This document shows positions 43,794 to 51,837 of a stretch of DNA of 64,000 nt, piece by piece. The DNA lies in the NCBI RefSeq assembly GCF_000335475.2, contig NZ_ANAH02000004.1, positions 248,001-312,000 on the forward strand, in the 5' to 3' direction. This stretch comes from Cystobacter fuscus DSM 2262. Its GTDB lineage: Bacteria; Myxococcota; Myxococcia; Myxococcales; Myxococcaceae. The notes beneath the pieces are model-generated. The model was given only the letters and a program-made list of their open reading frames with translations, ran no database searches and was not told the origin of the DNA. The position numbers and the translations under genes are program-made. Numbering within the stretch: position 1 is the stretch's first letter; each line of letters opens with the position of its first letter.

Positions 43794-43946
43794 CTACTTC
43801 TTGTAAGCGGACACGACCAGGCGCTTGCGGCCCTTGGCGCGGCGGCGGCTGAGCACGTCCTGGCCCGCGCGGGTGGAGTTACGCTTGCGGAACCCGTGGG
43901 TACGGTTGCGCTTGATCTTCGACGGCTGGTAGGTGCGCTTGGACAC
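43794..43946 (-). CDS. rpmH: 50S ribosomal protein L34
   Basis: A 50-residue basic protein starting at GTG with CAGGAG seven bases upstream. Family pattern: [20 protein letters not shown] and [17 protein letters not shown]. First gene of the rpmH-rnpA-yidD-yidC-khpB cluster, divergent from dnaA. Confidence 0.95.
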   Translation of the reverse strand: MSKRTYQPSKIKRNRTHGFRKRNSTRAGQDVLSRRRAKGRKRLVVSAYKK

Positions 43947-44304
43947 GGCTGGACTCCTGGGATGCTGTGGCGCACACCCCGGAGGCGCACGCCTGATCCA
44001 ATGAGACGGAGGAAGGCGGCGCTCGTAACCCGATCTCCCACCCAAGTCAACGTCGGATCACCTCCCGCCCCCCCACCAGGGTCGCCCGCTACCCCCCTGA
44101 CGAACCCCCACCCCCAGTGAGGGAAGGCGCCTCCCGGGCGGGGAACGTTCGCCGCATGGCGGAGGGAAGGCGGGTTGCGATCAGAAGGGGGGACCTAAAG
44201 GCGCGAAACCCTTGGGTTTGGGGCCGTGAACTTGATCGCTCGGGGGTGCGTGTTAGCACCCGGGACTCCCACCCGGCGCTCCGCCGGTGGCCTGGAGCCC
44301 TTCC
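43947..44304. promoter_or_regulatory. Divergent rpmH-dnaA intergenic region
   Basis: The 358 bases between divergent rpmH and dnaA must hold both promoters. A perfect six-base inverted repeat (GGGTGC at 44244-44249, GCACCC at 44256-44261) sits about 45 bases upstream of the dnaA start, in the probable leader. I see no TTATCCACA-type box and no A+T-rich stretch, so there is no sign of a replication origin here. Confidence 0.55.
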
Positions 44305-45660
44305 GTGAACGCGCTCGCCCGCCCCCTGCCCGCCACCTCAAGTGCCGAGATCCTCTGGGAGAGGATGTTGGACTGCCTCCGCCAGGACAAGCTCGAGTAC
44401 GCGCTCGGGTGGATTGGCCGGATGCGGCCCCTGGAGGTGCGCGAGGACACCCTGGTGATGGGCGTGCCGGACCGCTTCTACCGGGACTGGCTGGACGACC
44501 ACTACCGGCCGCTGCTCGAGTCCACGCTCGCGCGGGTGGCGGACCGGCCGATGGAGCTCGCCTACGAGGTGGTGCCGGGCCTGGCCCCGGCGCCCAACCT
44601 CCAGCCCCCGCCGTCCTCGCAGAAGCCCGAGGGCGCCCGGCCCCCGCGCATGAACGCGCGCTTCACCTTCCAGACGTTCGTGGTGGCCGACAGCAACCAG
44701 CTCGCGGCGGCGGCCGCCGCGGCGGTGAGCGACAGCCCGGGGCGCGCCTACAACCCGCTCTACATCTACGGCGGCACGGGCCTGGGCAAGACGCACCTGT
44801 TGCACGCCATCGGCAACAAAATCTGGGAGCGCGACCCGAGCCAGCGCGTGGTGTACCTGTCGAGCGAGCAGTTCACCAACGAGTTCATCGAGAGCGTGCG
44901 CGAGCAGCGCATGCCGGAGTTCCGGCGCAAGTTCCGCGACGAGTGCGACGTGCTGCTCATCGACGACGTGCAGTTCCTCGGGAGGAAGGAAGAGACGCAG
45001 CGCGAGTTCTTCCACACCTTCAACACGCTGCACGAGCTGGGCAAGGCCATCATCCTGACGAGCGACATGGTGCCCGCGGAGGTGCCGGGGCTCGAGGAGC
45101 GGCTGCGCAGCCGCTTCAGCATGGGGCTCATCACGGACATCCAAGAGCCCACCTTCGAGACGCGCGTGGCCATCCTCCAGAAGAAGGCGGTGCTCGAGGG
45201 CCTGGACCTGCCGGACGAGGTGGCGCACTTCATCGCCCGGGCCATCCAGAAGAACGTGCGCGAGCTGGAGGGGGCGCTGGTGAAGGTGAGCGCCATCCAC
45301 TCGCTGAGCCGCCAGCCGGTGACGGTGGACTTCGCGGCGCACGTGCTCAAGGACGTGCTGCCCACGCGCCACGTGGTGGACGTGGAGACCATCCAGAAGG
45401 AGGTCGCGCGCTACTACAAGGTGCCCGCCGAGGCCCTCAAGGAGGACCGGCGCCACAAGGCGCTCGCGCACGCGCGCCAGGTGGCCATGTACTTGAGCCG
45501 CAAGCTGACCAAGGCCTCGTTCCCGGAGATCGGCGCGCGCTTCAGCAAGGACCACTCCACCGTCATCTCCGCGGTGCGCAAGGTGGAGAAGCTGCGCGAG
45601 TCGGACCTCGGCGTGAAGCGCGAGCTGGATGAGCTCGAGGCGAAGCTCGTCGGCGAGTAG
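44305..45660 (+). CDS. dnaA: Chromosomal replication initiator DnaA
   Basis: A 451-residue AAA+ protein. Start is the GTG at 44305 with GGAG seven bases upstream; an in-frame GTG at 44287 is less likely. Domain I covers residues 10-85, a Pro-rich linker follows, the ATPase domain has Walker [10 protein letters not shown] at 156-164 and Walker [10 protein letters not shown], and sensor motifs follow. Domain IV ends with the DNA-recognition signature [18 protein letters not shown] and [12 protein letters not shown]. It opens the origin by binding DnaA boxes. dnaN and recF do not follow it, unlike in many bacteria. Confidence 0.96.
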   Translation: MNALARPLPATSSAEILWERMLDCLRQDKLEYALGWIGRMRPLEVREDTLVMGVPDRFYRDWLDDHYRPLLESTLARVADRPMELAYEVVPGLAPAPNLQPPPSSQKPEGARPPRMNARFTFQTFVVADSNQLAAAAAAAVSDSPGRAYNPLYIYGGTGLGKTHLLHAIGNKIWERDPSQRVVYLSSEQFTNEFIESVREQRMPEFRRKFRDECDVLLIDDVQFLGRKEETQREFFHTFNTLHELGKAIILTSDMVPAEVPGLEERLRSRFSMGLITDIQEPTFETRVAILQKKAVLEGLDLPDEVAHFIARAIQKNVRELEGALVKVSAIHSLSRQPVTVDFAAHVLKDVLPTRHVVDVETIQKEVARYYKVPAEALKEDRRHKALAHARQVAMYLSRKLTKASFPEIGARFSKDHSTVISAVRKVEKLRESDLGVKRELDELEAKLVGE

Positions 45661-45761
45661 GCGGCCCGACGCACTCCCTTTCCTTACCTTTCGAGTGGGT
45701 TGACTGCGGGTGACCTGATGAGTCATCTTGAGCGCGCGGTCTCCACGAGAGGAGTGCGTCG

Positions 45762-46346
45762 ATGGATCAGTGCAATTCGATGTCCACGGTGAAGGATGAT
45801 CCGGCTCTCACGCCAGGTGAGCAGCGGATTCTCGCGTTGATGGGGCAGGGCTTCGGGCGCCTGGAGCAGGGCATTCAGCACCTGGAGCAGCGCATGGAGC
45901 GCCTGGAATTGCGCCAGGAGCGATTGGAGCTGCGCCAGGAACGGCTGGAAATGCGCCAGAATGGCCTGGAAGAGAAGCTGGAGGCCCAGACGAAGCAGTT
46001 GCTGGATCTGACCTGCCGGGTGACCCAGGAAGCCGCCGCCAGCAAGCAGCGCGACCGGCAACTGTCCGCGGACCTCCAACGCCTGCGCGAGGAGGCAGCA
46101 GCGCGGGATACCGATTGGCGCCAGACCTTCCATCGGGAGATGAACGCGTTCCGGGTCGAGGTCTCCGAGAAGTTCGACCACCACAACACCCGGTTGGAGA
46201 TGCTGGAGCAGGGCATCCAGCTTACCAACCTGGGCTTGCGGCAGCTCGACCAGCGCCTGGACGGGGTCCAGCAGGAGCAGCGCAAGCTGAGCGCCCTGCT
46301 CGGGCGGGAGTACGCCCCCCACGGGCAGCCCCCTCTCACCACCTGA
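45762..46346 (+). CDS. Coiled-coil protein
   Basis: A 194-residue soluble protein with GAGAGGAG before the ATG. Nearly the whole chain is predicted coiled coil by heptad pattern: LEQGIQHLEQRMERLEL, then RQERLELRQERLEMRQ repeats at about residues 34-66, then a break and a second stretch with KFDHHNTRLEMLEQGIQLTNLGLRQLDQRLD. No signal or membrane segment. It lies 101 bases downstream of dnaA on the same strand but has its own likely promoter. Function unknown. Confidence 0.72.
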   Translation: MDQCNSMSTVKDDPALTPGEQRILALMGQGFGRLEQGIQHLEQRMERLELRQERLELRQERLEMRQNGLEEKLEAQTKQLLDLTCRVTQEAAASKQRDRQLSADLQRLREEAAARDTDWRQTFHREMNAFRVEVSEKFDHHNTRLEMLEQGIQLTNLGLRQLDQRLDGVQQEQRKLSALLGREYAPHGQPPLTT

Positions 46347-46546
46347 GACGTCCGCGGTCGGGGAGGACCCGTCGCCCATCCGGGACGCTCCCTCCCCCCG
46401 CACACCCCCGGGACAAGCTGGCACCGGGTTCGCTATACCGGGGGCCAGCACCCGCCCGCCGCGGGTTCCCGGCAACTCCCGTGCATCGGAGACTCCGCGG
46501 GGGACTTCGCGCCTGCACTCGGGAGGGTTCCGGAGGAGCAACACCC

Positions 46547-47173
46547 ATGCGGTTGACGGTCTTTGGAGCGACGGGACGCGTCGGGCACACCCTGGTGCAC
46601 GACGCGGTGGGGCAGGGGCACGAGGTGACGGCGTACGTCCGGGATCCCAAGCGCCTGGGCATCAAGCACGGCAAGCTCCTCGTCAAGAAGGGCAGCATGG
46701 AGGATGGCACCACCGTCGCCGAGGCCCTGCGCGGCTCGGACGTCGTGGTGAGCGCGATCGGCGCCCGCGACGCCACCCACCCCGTCTCGGTCGTGACGCA
46801 CGCCACGCGCGCCATCCTCGCGGCCATGAAGGCCGAGGGCGTCCAGCGGCTCGTCTCGGTGGGCGCCGCGGGACTGCTACCCCACGCGGCCGGCGGCCTC
46901 ACCGGCGAGCACGGCCTTCCCCCCTTCCTGCGCCACGCCTTCGAGGATCACCGCGGCGCGCTGCAGGCCCTCCAGGAGAGCGAGCTGGACTGGGTGGTGG
47001 TGTGTCCGCCCGTCATGCCCAGCGGCCTGAAGACGGGCAAGTACCGCGTCGCCGTGGAAGCCCTGCCCACCGGCGGCCGGCAGGTCTACGCCGAGGACGT
47101 GGCGGACTTCACCCTCAAGGTGGCCACCGGCACCGAGTACCACCGGGTGCGCCTGGGCATCGTCGGCGACTGA
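46547..47173 (+). CDS. NAD(P)H-binding protein, atypical SDR
   Basis: A 208-residue protein with CGGAGGAG upstream. The N-terminal Rossmann motif is MRLTVFGATGRVGHTLV, followed by VTAYVRDPKRL and the GSDVVVSAIGA segment. RLVSVGAAGLLP and the C-terminal DWVVVCPPVMPSG, with VYAEDVADFTLKV, match the NmrA/BVR-B-like atypical short-chain dehydrogenases. The YxxxK catalytic pair is not evident, so it could be a reductase of the biliverdin-reductase type or a redox sensor. Single gene. Confidence 0.83.
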   Translation: MRLTVFGATGRVGHTLVHDAVGQGHEVTAYVRDPKRLGIKHGKLLVKKGSMEDGTTVAEALRGSDVVVSAIGARDATHPVSVVTHATRAILAAMKAEGVQRLVSVGAAGLLPHAAGGLTGEHGLPPFLRHAFEDHRGALQALQESELDWVVVCPPVMPSGLKTGKYRVAVEALPTGGRQVYAEDVADFTLKVATGTEYHRVRLGIVGD

Positions 47174-47181
47174 GCCCCGGC

Positions 47182-47697
47182 CTACGGCAGCACGGGCGCC
47201 TCCACGTCCGTGACGATGAGCGTGTTGGTGCGCGCATCCACGCTCACCCGCCCCCGGGGCGACAACAGCGCCTGGACCTGGGGCAGCAGTTCCGCCGCCC
47301 GCGCATGGCTCACCGGAAGCAACCAGGTGCGCAACGGGCCCTCGTCCTTGCGCGCCTGGGCGAGCCGCGCCCGCGCCTCGGCCTCCTCCTGGAGCACCCG
47401 CAGGGGCGCCACGCGCAGGATGTTGCCCTTGCGCTCCATGCCCAGCCCCTGGGACACCAGCACCCCCTGGAACGCCTGCGTCCACGGCACGTCGCGCAGC
47501 GTGAGCGTCACCGTGCCCCCCACCTCCTCGGAGAGCACCAGGTTCAGCCCGCCCATCTCCGCGAGCCCCCGCAGCACCTCCTCCACCGGAGCCCGCACCA
47601 CGTCGAGCGAGACACGCCGGGTCCGACCCGGCTCGCGCGCCTGGACGGGCAGGGTGGTGAGGGCCAGCGCGAGACACACGGCGCGGGAAGAGCGCAT
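47182..47697 (-). CDS. Secreted protein with secretin/STN domain
   Basis: A 171-residue exported protein with GGAGG upstream of its ATG and a signal peptide ending VQA. Residues 28-90 form an STN-type domain (VSLDVVRAPVEEVLRGLAEMGGLNLVLSEEV, then TVTLTLRDVPWTQAFQGVL), as found at the N-terminus of PilQ and other secretins. The C-terminal part (120-165) has a secretin N1-like fold (LLPVSHARAAELLPQVQALL, then DARTNTLIVTD). The pore-forming domain is absent. It could be an accessory for a secretin or a cut-down PilQ; the partner is not in the window. Confidence 0.78.
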   Translation of the reverse strand: MRSSRAVCLALALTTLPVQAREPGRTRRVSLDVVRAPVEEVLRGLAEMGGLNLVLSEEVGGTVTLTLRDVPWTQAFQGVLVSQGLGMERKGNILRVAPLRVLQEEAEARARLAQARKDEGPLRTWLLPVSHARAAELLPQVQALLSPRGRVSVDARTNTLIVTDVEAPVLP

Positions 47698-47916
47698 GAA
47701 GGGCCTCCAGGGGAAGGGCGGCCCAGTGTAGCGCCCTTCCTGGCGGACAGGCACGAGGGCCCCGGCATTCCCCACCCCCCGTCCCCCTCGAACGCAGGAG
47801 GGCACAGCGGCCGTCCAGGAGGAGCCCGGGGAAGTGTGCCCCGGGGCGGCCTTGTGACGGGCCCCGCGCGCCCCCATCTCTCACGGGGAGGCTTCCCCGC
47901 CCACGAGGGTACACCC

Positions 47917-48138
47917 ATGGCGAACCACGACTCAGGCCACTGCAAGGATTGCCGTTACTTCAACAGCCAGAGCACGCACCCGAGCGGCGGGGAGATCGCC
48001 CAATGCCGGCAGCCGGAGCTGGAGGACTTCGACCTGATGGTGGCCGGGGACTGCGGCTGCAACGCCTTCGAGGCCCGGGCGGAAGCGGACCGCTCCCCCG
48101 GCATGCCCCGGGATGAGCCCTCTCCAATGATGCATTGA
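47917..48138 (+). CDS. Small CxxC protein
   Basis: A 73-residue protein beginning MANHDSGHCKDCRYFNSQST with a CxxC pair, then CRQPELED and a GDCGCNAFE segment, giving five cysteines in a pattern suited to metal or iron-sulfur binding. No signal peptide. Its stop codon lies in a tract of 11-base repeats. Short relatives with CxxCxxF and a final CxxFE occur in many bacteria. Function unknown. Confidence 0.68.
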   Translation: MANHDSGHCKDCRYFNSQSTHPSGGEIAQCRQPELEDFDLMVAGDCGCNAFEARAEADRSPGMPRDEPSPMMH

Positions 48139-48171
48139 CGCTGCATTGACGCTGCATCGACGCTGCATTGA
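48131..48171. repeat. Four tandem 11-base repeats
   Basis: Units TGCATTGACGC at 48131-48141 and 48142-48152, TGCATCGACGC at 48153-48163 and a partial TGCATTGA at 48164-48171. One unit per helical turn puts all copies on one face. They start inside the end of the CxxC gene and lie upstream of the methyltransferase gene. TGATGCAT flanks them on both sides. Confidence 0.85.
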
Positions 48172-48209
48172 GTGATGCATCGGGCCGCGACATCGGCTCA
48201 CATCAGGGC

Positions 48210-48932
48210 ATGTTCCATCCCAAGGGACCCGGTTTCGGAGAGTTGATCCACCAAGGCTTGCAGTCCGTGGAGCGGGGCTATGACTTGCTCGCCCCGAAGT
48301 TCGACTACACGCCCTTTCGCACGCCCGAGGACGTGCTGACGGCGAGCTTCGCCCTGGCCGGAGGCCCCCGGAGCGTGGACCGGGCCCTGGACGTGTGCTG
48401 CGGCACGGGAGCCGCCCTGCGCCACCTGCGCCCCCTGTGCCGCCAGGACGTGGTGGGCGTGGACGTGAGCCAGGGCATGCTCGACGAGGCCCGGCGCCAC
48501 GTGGAGCACGCGCCCGGCGAGGCCCGCGTGGAGCTGGTGCGCGGCGACGCCCTGGCGCTGCCCTGGCACGAGGCGTTCGACCTGGTGACGAGCTTCGGGG
48601 CCTTCGGCCACATCCTCGAGCGCGACGAGCCCCGTCTGGTGGAGGGCATCCACCGCGCCTTGCGCCCGGGGGGCCGCTTCCTCTTCGTCACCGCGGATCG
48701 GCCCTCGCCCTGGCGCCCGGGCTACTGGATGGCCCGCGCCTTCAATGCCGCCATGCACGTGCGCAACGCGCTCTGGCGGCCTCCCTTCGTCATGTACTAC
48801 CTCACCTTCCTGCTGCCACGCGCCCGCTCGCTCCTGGAGGCGCGGGGCTTCCACGTGGCGGTGCACCGCGACACCCTGCCCGAGCGTTATGCCCGGGCCG
48901 GACTGTGCGTGGTGGTCGCCACCCGGGCATGA
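48210..48932 (+). CDS. Class I SAM-dependent methyltransferase
   Basis: A 240-residue cytosolic enzyme. SAM motif I is ALDVCCGTGAALRHL, motif II VVGVDVSQGMLDEARR, then VRGDALALPWHEAFDLV, and ALRPGGRFLFVTAD. The pattern is of the UbiE/Methyltransf_11 group. I place the start at the ATG at 48210; an upstream TTG at 48168 within the repeat tract would add 14 residues. The substrate is unknown. The 11-base repeats just upstream could be its operator. Confidence 0.82.
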   Translation: MFHPKGPGFGELIHQGLQSVERGYDLLAPKFDYTPFRTPEDVLTASFALAGGPRSVDRALDVCCGTGAALRHLRPLCRQDVVGVDVSQGMLDEARRHVEHAPGEARVELVRGDALALPWHEAFDLVTSFGAFGHILERDEPRLVEGIHRALRPGGRFLFVTADRPSPWRPGYWMARAFNAAMHVRNALWRPPFVMYYLTFLLPRARSLLEARGFHVAVHRDTLPERYARAGLCVVVATRA

Positions 48933-49017
48933 CCTGGACCGGGGGCGGTCCGTGCAGGTCTGACCAGGACATCCTATCATCCTGGAGTTCCATGCCTGCT
49001 GGAGCCGTACCCCGTCC

Positions 49018-50346
49018 ATGACATCCCCGTCCCCCTCGTCCGAGGTGAGCACGAATCCGGAGACGTGGCGGCGGCGCAAACGGACGATCGCGGTGTTCGC
49101 CGCGGTCATCCCGCTGCTCCACCCCCTGGACTGGCTCGCCCTGGGCCACTGGAGCCCCACGGCCCTGGGGGTGCGGCTGCTCTGGTCCGCGCAGATGCTG
49201 CTGTACACGGTGCTGTACCAGGCACTGGGCCCGCGCTGGGAGCAGCGGCTCGCCAACGCCAACAGCGTCGCCGCCTGCTGCTGCTTCCTCGCCCTCATCC
49301 ACTTCACCGGCAACGAGCGCAGCCCCTACCTCCACCTGCTGCCCAGCATGCCGCTCATCATCGCGCTCATCCAGCCGCGCGACGGGAGGCCCGCCCTGCT
49401 CGGTGGCATCGTCTGCACCCTGGGCACGGTGCTGATGTTGCTCGCCCAGGGCCAGCCCATGGCGGCGCTCGGCTGGGCCCTGCTCACGGGCTCGGCCACG
49501 TTCTTCGGCGTGTATGGCGCGGCGCAGTACCGCAAGGCACAGGAGGCCGAGCACGCCGTGCGGCTGGAGCGCGCCCGCCGCGAGAGCCTGGAGAAGCTCG
49601 CGCTGGCCGAGCGCCAGCGCGCCCAGACGGAGAAGCTGGCCACGGTGGGCAGGCTCGCGGCGGGCGTGGTGCATGAAATCAACAACCCGCTGGCCTTCGT
49701 GCGCTCCAACCTGGAGTTCCTGCGCACCGAGGTGCTGCGCCAGTCGCTGCCCGGGGAGACGCACGCGGAGCTGAGCGAGGTGTTCGAGGAGACGCGCCAG
49801 GGCGTGGAGCGCATCCGGCAGATCGTCCTGGACCTGCGGGGCTTCTCGCACGTGGACATGGAGGAGCCGACCGAGTGCACGCTGTCGGACGTGGTGACGG
49901 ACGCGGCGCGGCTGGCGGGCGTGCGGCTCAAGAACGTGGCGCGGCTGACGGTGGCGCTGCCCCCGGGGCTGCCCGGCGTCTTCGCCATCCGCCGGCGCCT
50001 GGCGCAGGTGGTGCTCAACCTGCTCGTCAACGCGGGTGACGCGCTGGAGGAAGCGCGGGTGCGTGGCGGCGAGGTGCGTGTCACGGGCGTGACCGAGGGC
50101 GCGCGCGTGGCGCTGCTGGTGGAGGACAACGGCCCGGGCTTTCCCCCCGAGGTGATGCCCCGCCTCTTCGAGTCCTTCTTCACCACCAAGGGGCCCGACA
50201 AGGGCACGGGGCTCGGGCTGGCCCTGTCGCGCGAGCTGGTGGAGCGCTTCGGCGGCACGCTCGTGGCCGAGAACCGGCCCGAGGGCGGCGCCCGGCTGCG
50301 CCTGGAGTTGCCCGTGCACCCGGCGGCCCCGTCACCCGGGAGTTGA
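49018..50346 (+). CDS. Sensor histidine kinase
   Basis: A 442-residue inner-membrane kinase. Five or six hydrophobic segments lie between residues 22 and 170, then a coiled-coil linker, the HisKA box with H219 in GVVHEINNPLAFVRSNLEFL, and the ATPase domain with N-box LVNAGDALEEA, G1 VEDNGPGF and G2 GTGLGLALSREL. It lacks periplasmic sensory domain, so signals are likely perceived in the membrane. No response regulator is adjacent, so this is an orphan kinase. Confidence 0.9.
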   Translation: MTSPSPSSEVSTNPETWRRRKRTIAVFAAVIPLLHPLDWLALGHWSPTALGVRLLWSAQMLLYTVLYQALGPRWEQRLANANSVAACCCFLALIHFTGNERSPYLHLLPSMPLIIALIQPRDGRPALLGGIVCTLGTVLMLLAQGQPMAALGWALLTGSATFFGVYGAAQYRKAQEAEHAVRLERARRESLEKLALAERQRAQTEKLATVGRLAAGVVHEINNPLAFVRSNLEFLRTEVLRQSLPGETHAELSEVFEETRQGVERIRQIVLDLRGFSHVDMEEPTECTLSDVVTDAARLAGVRLKNVARLTVALPPGLPGVFAIRRRLAQVVLNLLVNAGDALEEARVRGGEVRVTGVTEGARVALLVEDNGPGFPPEVMPRLFESFFTTKGPDKGTGLGLALSRELVERFGGTLVAENRPEGGARLRLELPVHPAAPSPGS

Positions 50347-50436
50347 GCCAAGGACGCGGCGACTTTCCGCGCTCCGTCCCCGCGAGGGCACGTGCTAAGC
50401 GGGGGCCCTCTCACCCCCGAGGAGGGCCCCGCTCGC

Positions 50437-51837
50437 ATGAAAGCGTTCATCGCCGCCACCGCCCTCGCCCTTGGCCTTCCGGCCTTCGCCCAACAAGAGG
50501 CGAAGCCGCTCCAGCCCGGACGCGAGGCACTCTCCATCCCCTACGACAAGTACGCGCTGCCCAACGGCCTGGAGGTGCTGCTCGCGCGCGACCCCAAGCT
50601 GCCCGTGGTCGCCGTCAACGTCTGGTACCACGTGGGCGCCTACGACGAGCAGCCGGGCCGCACCGGCTTCGCCCACCTCTTCGAGCACATGATGTTCCAG
50701 GGCTCCAAGCACGTGCCGGATGACGTGCACATCGCGCTGCTCGAGCAGCTCGGCGGCACGGACTTGAACGGCACCACCAACTTCGATCGCACCAACTACT
50801 TCGAGACCGTGCCGAGCAACCAGCTGGCCACCGCGCTGTGGCTGGAGAGCGACCGGATGGGCTTCTTGCTCGACGCGCTCGACGAGAAGAAGCTGCGCAC
50901 CCAGCAGGAGGTGGTGAAGAACGAGCGCCGCCAGGGCGTGGAGACGCGCCCCTACGGCATCGCCCAGGAGAAGTTCTGGCAGACGCTCTTCCCCGCGCCC
51001 CACCCCTACCACGGCAAGGTCATCGGCTCGATGGCGGACCTGAACGCCGCCACCGTGGAGGACGTGAAGGCCTTCTTCCGCAAGTGGTACGCCCCCGCCA
51101 ACGCCACGCTCGCCGTGGTGGGTGACTTCGAGCCCCAACAGGCCCGCGCCCTCATCGAGAAGTACTTCGCCACGCTGCCCAGCACCCCCAAGCCCTCGCG
51201 CCCCGAGGTGGCCCCGGTGAAGCTCACCGGGGAGAAGCTCGTGCGCCACGACGAGAAGATCGGCACGCTGCCCCTGGTGATGATGGGCTGGCACACCCCG
51301 CCGTACCTGAGCGAGGGCGATGCCATCGCGGACATGCTCGGCAACGTGCTCGGCACGGGCAAGTCCAGCCGGCTCTACAAGCGGCTCGTGGTGGACAAGG
51401 GGCTCGCCCAGAGCGTGAGCGCCTCCCAGCAGAGCCTCGGCGCCCAGTCCGTCTTCACCGTGGAGGCGGTGGCCCGGCCCGGCGTGTCCAGCGACGCGCT
51501 CGTCAAGGAGATGGACGCGGTGCTCGAGGAGATGCGCCGCGTGGGCCCGACGTCCGCGGAGCTCGACCAGGCGCGCACGCGCTTCGAGACACAGATGCTC
51601 GCCGGGCTCCAGTCGGTGGGGGGCTTTGGCGGCAAGGCCGACACGCTGCAGAGCTACAACCACTTCCGCGGGGACCCGGGCTTCCTGGTGCACGACCTGG
51701 AGCGCTACGACGCGGTGACGCCCGAGCGCGTGCGCGACTTCGCCCGCGACACGCTCCAGCCCGGCGCGCGCGTGGTGCTGCACGCCGTGCCCTCGACGCC
51801 GAGCCCGTCCCCCGCCCCCTCGAAGGAGAAGCCGTGA
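50437..51837 (+). CDS. M16 zinc peptidase, active-type subunit
   Basis: A 466-residue secreted protease with GAGGAGG before the ATG and a signal peptide ending AFAQQ. The zinc motif HLFEH is at residues 80-84, after RTGFA, and the downstream glutamate lies in QQEVVKNERRQGVE. The remaining chain shows the M16 C-terminal unit. Its stop overlaps the next gene, an M16 protein lacking the metal site, so the two form an alpha/beta pair as in mitochondrial processing peptidases and many bacterial systems. Probable periplasmic peptide or protein turnover. Confidence 0.93.
   Translation: MKAFIAATALALGLPAFAQQEAKPLQPGREALSIPYDKYALPNGLEVLLARDPKLPVVAVNVWYHVGAYDEQPGRTGFAHLFEHMMFQGSKHVPDDVHIALLEQLGGTDLNGTTNFDRTNYFETVPSNQLATALWLESDRMGFLLDALDEKKLRTQQEVVKNERRQGVETRPYGIAQEKFWQTLFPAPHPYHGKVIGSMADLNAATVEDVKAFFRKWYAPANATLAVVGDFEPQQARALIEKYFATLPSTPKPSRPEVAPVKLTGEKLVRHDEKIGTLPLVMMGWHTPPYLSEGDAIADMLGNVLGTGKSSRLYKRLVVDKGLAQSVSASQQSLGAQSVFTVEAVARPGVSSDALVKEMDAVLEEMRRVGPTSAELDQARTRFETQMLAGLQSVGGFGGKADTLQSYNHFRGDPGFLVHDLERYDAVTPERVRDFARDTLQPGARVVLHAVPSTPSPSPAPSKEKP

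Noticed and set aside
44244-44261. Hairpin before dnaA considered as a riboswitch or attenuator
   Set aside because: Only a six-base stem with no conserved aptamer features; kept only as a note in the intergenic entry.
48131-48171. Short repeats considered as a CRISPR array
   Set aside because: Units are 11 bases, directly adjacent with no spacers, and no cas genes are present.
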